From Spirochaetaceae bacterium (lineage in GTDB: Bacteria; Spirochaetota; Spirochaetia; SZUA-6; RPPD01), in the NCBI GenBank assembly GCA_003818675.1, contig RPPD01000154.1:1-5993 (forward strand): DNA of 5,993 nt. Reading direction: 5' to 3'. The translations under genes were made by a program, and so were the position numbers. Below are positions 1-5,622 of this stretch, piece by piece. A model generated the notes under the pieces. The model worked only from the letters and a program-made list of their open reading frames with translations. It had not been told where the DNA came from and made no database searches. How positions within the stretch are numbered: position 1 is the first letter of the stretch; each line of letters starts with the position of its first letter.

Positions 1-2205
1 GGCATTAAGCCCAAGATTAAGCAGCGCGTTTTCCAGCTGGACAGGGTCGCCCAGGGTGAGGCTTACCTGAGCCTCAAGATGTTTTTCAATAACAATGCGC
101 TTGTCGATGCTCCGCTCCAGCATTGTCGCGGTCTCATCTATCAGGCGGTGGAGATCCACTGGCCTGACCTGGATCTTGCCCTTGCGGGCAAAGGCAAGGA
201 GATTTCCTGTGAGTTCGGCCGAGTGCCTCGCGGCCTTGCATATGATGTTCGCGTACTCCCGGATGTGCGGCAGGGCGTCCGGATCATGGGAGATGATGTC
301 CGCGCAGGCGAGGATTGCCGTTAGCTGGTTGTTGAAATCATGCGCAACGCCCCCGGCCAGCTGGCCAATGGCCGTAAGCTTGTCCGCCTGCTGGAGTTCG
401 TCCGCGAGCCTCGCGTTCTTTTTCCGCTCCTCCATGAGATACGACCCCATGATCGCGCAGGAGAGCTGTTCCATGAAGGCCGTGTACAGGTTTCGTTCGA
501 TTGGTCCAAACTCGGCCAGGGCATAGCCCAGGTGATGGCCATTGAAAATGAGCGGGATGACGATAAAATCACATCTTGCGTCCCCGGCATCGACATCATC
601 GGGGAGCAGTCGCGAGGTCCTGAAGCGTTTCCCGGATACGTCGATGGTCACCTTGTCCCCGCGCGCGGCAAAAATCAGGCGCGACCATTCCGGCAGCGGA
701 TCCGGGAACGAATATTCCTGGATTGACTCATACAGGCACAGGTAAAATGACGGGATCCCGATTTCCTTCAGGCTTTCGCGCAGCGCGCCAAGAAGGGGAG
801 TCAGTCCAAAGGTGCTTATGAGCCTGGTGCCGATCTTGCGGAAATTCTGCGCAAACCGGCTGGCCGCCAGTCCCGCGTTCACATGATTCCGGTGTATCAC
901 CTCGCTTATTGTCATCCGCGCCTGGTGAAGGATGTCCTCGGCCAGCACCACGAGGCCGGGATCCCTGTTGTACCGGTGGAACTGGTGCCTGAGTATGGAA
1001 ACCGCGTGATGCAGGGGAACCACCTTGCCGTTGTTTTCAGAGACAAACCCGAGCACTTCGTCAAGCGTACCGATGAAACCGGACTCTGACCCGGCTTCCA
1101 TCGAGTCCGCAAAGCTTGCTGCGAGCTTTCCTGCTATCATGCCCAGGGTATCCGCGTCGCTGCATGTCAGGCCTATCTCGTCCCCGACATACCTGACGAC
1201 CATCTCCCTGGTCTCCTCCAGGATGTTCCGGATTGAAAACGAAGCCTCGTCCCGCGAATGCCCCTCCGGACTTTGTCGCGGACCGGCGGCCATTGCCACA
1301 TCCCGTGACAAACTGAGCGCGTTTTTTTCTCCTGAAGCCTGGTGACATCCGCATGATTTATTCATGAGAAGCCGTGATGGAAGGGTTATTTTATTCGGAG
1401 CGCGCTCGCCCCTGATAATCCCTGTAAGGGTGACCATGGCGGTCTCAACCTGCTGGATAAACGGGGTTGCGACGGACGTCAGGGTCGGAGTGTAGGTGCG
1501 GCCCTCCAGGGTGCTGTTCAGGCTGACACCGGCAACATCCCTCGGCACACGCACCCCACGCTTCCTGAACTCCTGGATAACGCCTATAAGAATATTGTCA
1601 TTCGTGGCGACAATACCGTCGATGTCGCCGGGCACCCGAAGGCGCCTCTCGTCCATGAGAATGTTTACCGCGCGGAAACCCGTCAGCTTCGTGAAGTCGC
1701 TCGTCGGGGTGACAAGCGACTCATCCGGGACGATTCCGGATTCAGCGAGCGCATCCACATACGCCCGGTAACGGTCCTGGGAATAAACATGGTCCTCGGA
1801 TCCTCGGATAAAGGCGATCCTGCGGCAGCCATGATCCCTGACAAGATGCAGCACCGCCTCCCTGGCGCCGTTATATGAATCGATATCCACGACAGGGTGA
1901 CCGGGAATCGGGGTGGTGAGACTCACCAGGGGCCGCCCGCGGAAAATATCAAACCAGCCGAGTTGACCGGTATCGGGAGTGGCCCAATTGAGAAATCCGT
2001 CAAACTGCTGCGGAGCGCAGAGCTTGTAGGCGATGTTCTCCAGGCTCTTGCCCATCTGGCCTCCGAAAAAGGTGACAAGACTGCATTGATATCTCCTTGC
2101 CATGGTGATGGTGTCGGAAAGCATATGGAAACCCGTCAGTTCATCAATATGCCGGGTGAAAAAGGCGATTGTAAGATGTGATCGTTTCGAAGGTATAAGG
2201 CCCAT
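1..2205 (-). CDS. LacI-type ligand-binding sensor histidine kinase (C-terminus outside window)
   Basis: The gene is read leftward from ATG at 2205. The frame stays open for 735 codons to base 1, so the C-terminus is missing. Residues about 10-286 look like the periplasmic-binding-protein fold of LacI regulators: a TIAFFTRHI first strand, CRRIAFIRGSE near 127-137, GIVATNDNILIGVI at 197-210, RVPRDVAGVS at 219-228, then SCGC at 284-287. There is no LacI helix-turn-helix, signal peptide or membrane segment, so the sensor should be cytoplasmic. Residues about 320-460 are mostly helical, and about 465-590 look GAF-like. The H-box (GQLAGGVAHDFNNQLTAI, 614-631) gives His622 as phosphoacceptor in the NtrB-like HDFNN class. 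The sequence ends inside the N-box (ENALLNLGLNA). By family, ligand binding (perhaps a sugar) should control autophosphorylation and transfer to a response regulator. A receiver domain could lie beyond the edge. Ligand and partner are unknown. No alternative in-frame start lies between the upstream TAA and the ATG. Confidence 0.88.
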   Translation of the reverse strand, partial: MGLIPSKRSHLTIAFFTRHIDELTGFHMLSDTITMARRYQCSLVTFFGGQMGKSLENIAYKLCAPQQFDGFLNWATPDTGQLGWFDIFRGRPLVSLTTPIPGHPVVDIDSYNGAREAVLHLVRDHGCRRIAFIRGSEDHVYSQDRYRAYVDALAESGIVPDESLVTPTSDFTKLTGFRAVNILMDERRLRVPGDIDGIVATNDNILIGVIQEFRKRGVRVPRDVAGVSLNSTLEGRTYTPTLTSVATPFIQQVETAMVTLTGIIRGERAPNKITLPSRLLMNKSCGCHQASGEKNALSLSRDVAMAAGPRQSPEGHSRDEASFSIRNILEETREMVVRYVGDEIGLTCSDADTLGMIAGKLAASFADSMEAGSESGFIGTLDEVLGFVSENNGKVVPLHHAVSILRHQFHRYNRDPGLVVLAEDILHQARMTISEVIHRNHVNAGLAASRFAQNFRKIGTRLISTFGLTPLLGALRESLKEIGIPSFYLCLYESIQEYSFPDPLPEWSRLIFAARGDKVTIDVSGKRFRTSRLLPDDVDAGDARCDFIVIPLIFNGHHLGYALAEFGPIERNLYTAFMEQLSCAIMGSYLMEERKKNARLADELQQADKLTAIGQLAGGVAHDFNNQLTAILACADIISHDPDALPHIREYANIICKAARHSAELTGNLLAFARKGKIQVRPVDLHRLIDETATMLERSIDKRIVIEKHLEAQVSLTLGDPVQLENALLNLGLNA

Positions 2206-2218
2206 TATTCTTCTCGCG

Positions 2219-2247
2219 ATATTATTTTATCTTTTTTGTATTGTCAA
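2219..2247 (-). promoter_or_regulatory. sigma70-like promoter of the sensor kinase
   Basis: On the minus strand a perfect TTGACA (2247-2242) is followed, after exactly 17 bases, by TAATAT (2224-2219), close to consensus. The predicted transcription start falls near 2212, only about 7 nt before the ATG at 2205. The mRNA would therefore have almost no leader. The only Shine-Dalgarno-like bases, GAGAAG at 2215-2210, would lie at or before the 5' end. Assigned by motif and spacing only. Confidence 0.55.
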
Positions 2248-2261
2248 CCATCTATTATACT

Positions 2262-2279
2262 TTATTGTATATATTGTAC
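2262..2279. repeat. Degenerate copy of the intergenic dyad (candidate operator)
   Basis: The 18 bases TTATTGTATATATTGTAC match 2319-2336 at 16 of 18 positions, in the same orientation and 57 bp away. The copy keeps the GTA...TAC core, but its outer arms do not pair. It lies just upstream of the kinase promoter's -35 box, a plausible place for a second regulator site. The region is about 18% GC by hand count (2221-2340), so chance similarity is possible. Confidence 0.35.
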
Positions 2280-2301
2280 TTATTAAGTTAATTTATTTTA
2301 A

Positions 2302-2330
2302 TTGCAATACTTGACAAATTATTGTATATT
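2302..2330 (+). promoter_or_regulatory. Candidate promoter of the XRE regulator
   Basis: TTGCAA (2302-2307) and TATATT (2325-2330) are separated by 17 bases and would start transcription near 2337, about 29 nt before the GTG. A better -35 box, TTGACA at 2311-2316, lies in the same spacer, but at 17 bases it meets only the poor TACAAG (2334-2339). Which pair is used cannot be decided from the sequence. Either -10 overlaps the dyad at 2322-2338, which would suit autorepression. Confidence 0.3.
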
Positions 2331-2338
2331 ATGTACAA
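2322..2338. promoter_or_regulatory. 17-bp dyad, candidate operator for the XRE regulator
   Basis: TTGTATATTATGTACAA is a near-perfect dyad: seven of eight base pairs around the central T are symmetric, with outer arms TTGTA and TACAA. Size and architecture fit a dimeric HTH repressor. It overlaps the candidate -10 region of the divergent regulator gene, as expected for autorepression. A related sequence lies at 2262-2279. That the XRE protein binds here is inference. Confidence 0.45.
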
Positions 2339-2363
2339 GGAATACCAATTATCGAGGTATTCC
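2339..2363 (+). repeat. Perfect 8-bp inverted repeat covering the regulator's ribosome binding site
   Basis: GGAATACC (2339-2346) and GGTATTCC (2356-2363) are exact reverse complements separated by 9 nt. The right arm contains the last two bases of the Shine-Dalgarno sequence GAGG (2354-2357) and ends 2 nt before the GTG start. In RNA it could form a hairpin that hides the ribosome site; in DNA it could be another operator. It is not a terminator, because no T-run follows and it precedes the gene. Confidence 0.55.
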
Positions 2364-2365
2364 CT

Positions 2366-3073
2366 GTGAACGTTTCATTAAACGAGATTATGACAGTCGG
2401 TGAGAAAATAAAACAAACACGCGTCAGCAAGGGCTGGACACAGTCGGAGCTCGCGGAAAAGGTGGGCGTTTCCACCAACCTCATCTCCAAATGGGAAAAC
2501 GGCGAACGCACCCCGGGAAATGATGTAATTCCGCAACTCGCCGGCTTTTTCGGCATCAATGCCGAGTTTTTCATACCCGATAAAACGGAACTGGTCATGC
2601 TCCCTGTCTTCAAACAATGTGAAAAAGGGGAAATAGAATACCTCGTGGATGAATGGACGGGCGACGCGGTATACGAAAAGATGCCTTCCGACCTCCTGGA
2701 CAATGATATTTTCAGGGAGGACCCCCTGCACATGACCCAGAAGGAAATAGACAGGCAATTCTTCGTTTTTCGCGAATCGGACAGCGTCCTGCATATCGTC
2801 AGAAAGGGCTTCGTGCGGGTTGTTGACAAACAATACTACGCCATCCAGGAGGGGGAAGAATTGGCGGTCCGGCAGCTCTTCAATTCTTCGGATGGTTCCT
2901 TTTTTACCGTGTTTGTAAACTCGGAAAAAATAGCGTCGCTGGTAAATACCTCAAGGATTGAATCCATTGCGGCCGATTCGGACGAACTCATCACCAAGAT
3001 TACCTACCCGGCTGATCAAAAAACGAGGATTATGGGTATTGTCATAGCGACGATCCGGACAATTCGCCGCTGA
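2366..3073 (+). CDS. XRE-family HTH regulator with degenerate S24 (LexA/CI-like) C-terminal domain
   Basis: This 235-residue protein has an XRE helix-turn-helix at about residues 10-65 (VGEKIKQTRVSKGWTQSELA, then STNLISKWENGERTP with the recognition helix). After a linker, LPVFKQCEKGE (79-89) resembles the segment before an S24 cleavage site. ESDSVLHIVRKGFVRVVD (137-154) aligns by eye with the GDSM region, and LAVRQL (166-171) with VKRL. Ser140 would be the nucleophile, but the general-base Lys is Arg169 and the usual Ala-Gly or Cys-Gly cleavage dipeptide is Lys-Gly. Self-cleavage therefore looks unlikely, and the domain may serve for dimerisation or sensing. I chose GTG 2366 because GAGG (2354-2357) lies 8 nt upstream. 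ATG 2390 would fit the usual start of the HTH fold but has only GAG 3 nt before it. The gene diverges from the sensor kinase and probably controls it and itself. The S24 assignment is less certain than the HTH. Confidence 0.85.
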   Translation: MNVSLNEIMTVGEKIKQTRVSKGWTQSELAEKVGVSTNLISKWENGERTPGNDVIPQLAGFFGINAEFFIPDKTELVMLPVFKQCEKGEIEYLVDEWTGDAVYEKMPSDLLDNDIFREDPLHMTQKEIDRQFFVFRESDSVLHIVRKGFVRVVDKQYYAIQEGEELAVRQLFNSSDGSFFTVFVNSEKIASLVNTSRIESIAADSDELITKITYPADQKTRIMGIVIATIRTIRR

Positions 3074-3123
3074 TTCACATAAAATAAAAAAGATTTGAAA
3101 TTTCAACCAACCTGCATTACTCT

Positions 3124-3153
3124 TTGTGACAAGCATGCAAATGCGGGTAGATT
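3124..3153 (+). promoter_or_regulatory. Weak candidate promoter before the STAS-like gene
   Basis: TTGTGA (3124-3129) and TAGATT (3148-3153) are 18 bases apart in the 120-nt gap after the regulator stop. Both boxes are imperfect. No rho-independent terminator is visible in this gap, so the STAS-like gene may instead be read from the regulator's transcript. Confidence 0.22.
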
Positions 3154-3180
3154 TTTTGAATGTTCTATTTTCATGAGGAA

Positions 3181-3185
3181 AAGGA
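3181..3185 (+). promoter_or_regulatory. Ribosome binding site that decides the STAS-like gene start
   Basis: AAGGA lies 8 nt before ATG 3194. The same frame is open back to a TTG at 3095 and an ATG at 3173, but neither has a comparable site. The 33 extra residues of the longest reading do not look like part of the domain. Confidence 0.65.
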
Positions 3186-3193
3186 CTATTATA

Positions 3194-3517
3194 ATGGGAG
3201 ATACATACACCGGAAACCTTTACTCCATAAAAATAGAAGGGAATGTCATCTCGATCATCGGGAATCTTGAAAGCCTCGAATATGACGAGACGGGCGCCTT
3301 TCTCCTGGAATCGTGCAAAAAAGTTCAGGAAGAGACCATCATCCTGGATTTCTATCAGGCACGCTATATAAATTCCGTTGCGATCCGTATGTTTGCGCTT
3401 TTTCTCATCGAGTGCCCCAAAAAAATGGAAATGCGAATTGATTACGCGGTCAGCTGGCAGAAGATCAGCCTCGCCAGTCTCGCGAAAATAAAAACCGATA
3501 AAATCAAGCTGATATAG
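3194..3517 (+). CDS. Small STAS-like protein, possibly slr1659-type regulator
   Basis: The protein is 107 residues from ATG 3194, which has AAGGA 8 nt upstream. The pattern is that of a STAS or anti-sigma-antagonist fold: a first strand NVISIIGNLES (17-27), a helix, the central strand TIILDFYQARYINSVAIRMF (48-67), then a strand around residues 78-86 and the closing SWQKISLASL (87-96). The IILDF...YINSVAI segment corresponds to the loop that in SpoIIAA-like proteins carries the phosphorylated serine; Ser61 occupies that place. The SWQ...SL ending recalls the cyanobacterial slr1659-type family. Related proteins act as phosphorylation-controlled partner switches with an ATPase or kinase partner, but none is visible here. 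There is no signal peptide or membrane segment, so it should be cytoplasmic. It follows the XRE regulator by 120 nt and may be co-transcribed. The fold is reasonably supported; the family assignment is tentative and no target is known. Confidence 0.65.
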   Translation: MGDTYTGNLYSIKIEGNVISIIGNLESLEYDETGAFLLESCKKVQEETIILDFYQARYINSVAIRMFALFLIECPKKMEMRIDYAVSWQKISLASLAKIKTDKIKLI

Positions 3518-3540
3518 GATTCCGGCTGGCACATGATCCT

Positions 3541-4440
3541 TCATCCCTGCGAAACATCGCTCTTCTTTTTATCCGTCTTGTCCCTGTACATATTTTTATC
3601 CGCTTCGGAAACAAGGCTCTGCAGATCAGTCGATGAACCGGCAACGGCCGTTACATGACCTACGCTGAAGGAGAGCGTGTACGGGCGTTCGCCCTGCCGG
3701 TTGAACTCGTTCGTATATTCCCTGATCCGCGCCAGAACCCGCTCGACATCCGCGGTCTTCATGAAAATGGCGAACTCGTCACCGCCATACCGGCAAATGA
3801 TGTCATCCCCGCGCAGGCTTTTATGAAAGATCCAGGCGGTCCTCTTGAGAAGCCAATCCCCCTCATTGTGCCCGTAGCGGTCATTTATCATCTTGAAGTT
3901 GTCGAGGTCGATGAAAAACAGGGAAATTTCCCCGCCGGATTCTCCCATCTCCCGGAGATACCTTTCCGCCAGGAGGAGAAATCCCCTCCGGTTGGACAAC
4001 CCGGTGAGTTCGTCGGTAATCGCAAGCTCATGGAGTTTGCGATTCTCCTCATTCAACGCCTTGGTCCGCTCGAGAATTACATTGTGCATGTGGTTGTCGA
4101 TTTCCGCGAGGGTACCCTTTGCTTCATCCAGTTCCCGGTTTTTCACCTTGAGCATGTCATCAAACGCAAGATGAATATTGTCATATACCATCTCCATGAC
4201 CCTGTCTATAAAATGATCCTTTTCCTTTTCTTCCACATGCTTTATCAATTCATCGTACAGGGTGTCAAAATACAGGGTCATTGCGGATTCAATCCTTTGT
4301 TTGCGTTCCAGCTGGTCTGCAAGGTCCCGGTTTGCCGCTTTCAGCTCATCTATCGTCCGCAGCAGTCCGGACTCATCATTTATCTGCGATTTTCTCCGGA
4401 TTCCCGATAGTACTTTGCTGAAAATTCCCTTTGGCTTCAT
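3541..4440 (-). CDS. Cytoplasmic diguanylate cyclase (GGDEF domain) with helical N-terminus
   Basis: Read leftward from ATG 4440, the 299-residue protein makes cyclic di-GMP from two GTP, judged from an intact GGDEF domain at about residues 140-290. It opens with TDELTGLSNRRGF (142-154) and has the metal-binding strand FFIDLDNFK (175-183, Asp178), NDRYGHNEGD (186-195) and the YGGDEF active-site loop (218-223). RGDD (210-213) sits five residues before GGDEF, the place of the RxxD product-inhibition site, so feedback inhibition is expected. Residues about 20-137 are rich in Leu, Glu and Lys and look like long helices or coiled coil, with no membrane segment and no input domain I recognise. They may dimerise the enzyme or bind a partner. 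I prefer 4440 because GGAGG lies 5 nt upstream; ATG 4467 would add nine residues and has only AGG upstream. The stop lies 23 bp from the convergent STAS-like gene, with no clear terminator between. Confidence 0.92.
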   Translation of the reverse strand: MKPKGIFSKVLSGIRRKSQINDESGLLRTIDELKAANRDLADQLERKQRIESAMTLYFDTLYDELIKHVEEKEKDHFIDRVMEMVYDNIHLAFDDMLKVKNRELDEAKGTLAEIDNHMHNVILERTKALNEENRKLHELAITDELTGLSNRRGFLLLAERYLREMGESGGEISLFFIDLDNFKMINDRYGHNEGDWLLKRTAWIFHKSLRGDDIICRYGGDEFAIFMKTADVERVLARIREYTNEFNRQGERPYTLSFSVGHVTAVAGSSTDLQSLVSEADKNMYRDKTDKKKSDVSQG

Positions 4441-4489
4441 GATCGCCTCCATGATAATGCCGGACATCCATCTACCTGATACAGCCCTA

Positions 4490-4519
4490 ACTATAATTAA
4501 AATCCGAATTGAATATCAA
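4490..4519 (-). promoter_or_regulatory. sigma70-like promoter of the diguanylate cyclase
   Basis: On the minus strand TTGATA (4519-4514) and TATAGT (4495-4490) are 18 bases apart. Each differs from consensus at one position. Transcription would start near 4483, giving a leader of about 40 nt that contains the GGAGG site. This is an ordinary arrangement and contrasts with the near-leaderless genes on either side. Confidence 0.5.
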
Positions 4520-4570
4520 GGAAAATTTCGTATTTTGGTTATTGGTTGTGAACAGTCTTCCGCCAACACC

Positions 4571-4599
4571 TTGTGAGAACATAATTTTGCGGATATTAT
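4571..4599 (+). promoter_or_regulatory. sigma70-like promoter of the radical SAM gene, at its start codon
   Basis: TTGTGA (4571-4576) and TATTAT (4594-4599) are exactly 17 bases apart. The predicted transcription start, about 7 nt after the -10 box, coincides with the ATG at 4606. No Shine-Dalgarno sequence precedes that ATG, which agrees with a leaderless transcript. A second TTGTGA at 4546-4551 lies 25 bp upstream and has no partner -10. Confidence 0.5.
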
Positions 4600-4605
4600 C
4601 ATTTA

Positions 4606-5574
4606 ATGGAAGAAATTTCGGAACAGCAGGGTGCCCCCAGGCCTAACGCCGCCCCCGAACCCTTTTTCTCCTACTCCAGGTATCTCCGGCAGAAATATCA
4701 CGCCACGGTCTATCGCGTGGCTGTTGACGCAGGATTCTCCTGTCCCAACCGGGGCAATGTCCGCACGAATCCAGGCTGCATCTTCTGCGCAGGATCAGGC
4801 TCACGCGCACCCTATACAGGCCAGACAAAAGAAATTCCTGAGCAGATTGAAGGCGGCATCCGCTTCTTAAAACAGCGGTATAATGCAGAAAAGTTCATAC
4901 TATATTTTCAGGCATTCTCTGGGACAAACAAACCAGTAGCTGACCTGGCCAACATCTACAACACAGCACTCGCACTGCACCCGTTCGTGGGCATGTCTGT
5001 ATCCACAAGGCCTGACTGCATTGATCCTGAAAAGGCAAAATTCCTGGCGTCTTTCAACACCCAATCGCTGGAAGTCTGGGTTGAACTCGGGCTCCAGTCC
5101 ATCCACAGCCAGACCCTGTTGCGCATTAACCGCGGACACACGCCGGAGGATTTTTTCAAAGCCTATGCGATGCTTAAGGAAGCGGGGGTGAAAGTCGCGG
5201 TGCACCTCATTCTGGGATTGCCTGGTGAGGACCGCACAATGATACGGCAGACGGTCAGGACCCTGGCCAGGCTCAGGCCAGATGGCGTGAAGCTCCACAA
5301 CCTGCATGTTATCAGGGGAACAGTCCTGCACGAGCAGTACCTTCAGGGAGAAATCACAGTTCCCTCATGCGAACGTTATCTGGAATACACCATAGACACC
5401 CTGACAAACCTTCCGGAGGAAACCGTGATTCTCCGCCTCCAGACAGATACACCCGCAGAGGATCTTGTCGCGCCTGCAAGATTCCCTGCAAAAGACGCGT
5501 TTTACCGCATGGTTTGCGGGGAAATGAACAAACACGAGATTTTCCAGGGCATCAATTTCGAGCATTCTCCTTGA
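4606..5574 (+). CDS. Radical SAM protein of the TIGR01212 (YhcC/YtqA) family
   Basis: The 322-residue protein has the usual family length. Cys46, Cys58 and Cys61 (GFSCPNRG...GCIFC) form the family's wide C-x11-C-x2-C motif for the 4Fe-4S cluster, which cleaves S-adenosylmethionine to a radical. Other family blocks are YFQAFSGT (100-107), STRPDCID (133-140), EVWVELGLQS (156-165), INRGH (174-178), HLILGLPGED (200-209) and DGVKLHNLHV (226-235). They match my memory of E. coli YhcC closely. For Bacillus YtqA a role in wobble-uridine tRNA modification (proposed name MnmL) has been suggested, as I recall; whether that holds here is unknown. ATG 4606 is the only possible start: the frame has a stop at 4582-4584 and no other start codon before the conserved region. 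There is no Shine-Dalgarno sequence. The first 18 residues are a non-conserved tail. The next gene begins 48 nt downstream and is probably co-transcribed. Confidence 0.93.
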   Translation: MEEISEQQGAPRPNAAPEPFFSYSRYLRQKYHATVYRVAVDAGFSCPNRGNVRTNPGCIFCAGSGSRAPYTGQTKEIPEQIEGGIRFLKQRYNAEKFILYFQAFSGTNKPVADLANIYNTALALHPFVGMSVSTRPDCIDPEKAKFLASFNTQSLEVWVELGLQSIHSQTLLRINRGHTPEDFFKAYAMLKEAGVKVAVHLILGLPGEDRTMIRQTVRTLARLRPDGVKLHNLHVIRGTVLHEQYLQGEITVPSCERYLEYTIDTLTNLPEETVILRLQTDTPAEDLVAPARFPAKDAFYRMVCGEMNKHEIFQGINFEHSP

Positions 5575-5609
5575 CCGTTTCGGGAATGTGTATTACGCTA
5601 CAATTTCAC

Positions 5610-5614
5610 GGAGG
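5610..5614 (+). promoter_or_regulatory. Strong ribosome binding site for the last gene
   Basis: GGAGG lies 8 nt before ATG 5623 in the 48-nt gap after the radical SAM stop. It fixes the start of the partial gene at the right edge and supports translation from a shared transcript. Confidence 0.7.
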
Positions 5615-5622
5615 CATTCCGC

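Noticed and set aside
79..1771. Several plus-strand open frames of 67-143 codons
   Set aside because: All are antisense to the sensor kinase, whose frame is continuous over 735 codons with recognisable domains.
2254..2259. Perfect TATAAT on the minus strand as an alternative kinase promoter
   Set aside because: The hexamer 17 bases upstream (TAAGTA) is a poor -35. The TTGACA/TAATAT pair nearer the gene is much better, though this site cannot be excluded.
2329..2833. Two minus-strand open frames (166 and 151 codons) opposite the XRE gene
   Set aside because: The opposite strand encodes a clear HTH protein, and the minus-strand translations show no family features.
3095..3106. 12-bp perfect palindrome TTGAAATTTCAA after the regulator stop
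   Set aside because: It is short and AT-rich, has no loop or T-run, and could be chance. It is not a terminator, and no second copy was seen.
3095..3193. N-terminal extension of the STAS-like protein from TTG 3095 or ATG 3173
   Set aside because: ATG 3194 has AAGGA at ideal distance and begins just before the first domain strand; the upstream starts lack comparable sites.
2951..3544. Minus-strand open frame of 197 codons
   Set aside because: It covers the end of the XRE gene and the whole STAS-like gene on the other strand. No domain or start signal was seen, so it is a shadow frame.
3655..4410. Plus-strand open frame of 251 codons opposite the diguanylate cyclase
   Set aside because: It lies wholly opposite a gene with an unmistakable GGDEF domain, has no ribosome site or recognisable domain, and its composition is that of an antisense shadow.
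4441..4467. Nine-residue N-terminal extension of the diguanylate cyclase from ATG 4467 or 4452
   Set aside because: GGAGG 5 nt before ATG 4440 is the strongest ribosome site. The longer start remains possible but is less likely.
5583..5620. Inverted repeat GGAATG / CATTCC around the last gene's ribosome site
   Set aside because: Only 6-bp arms with a 26-nt loop; likely chance.
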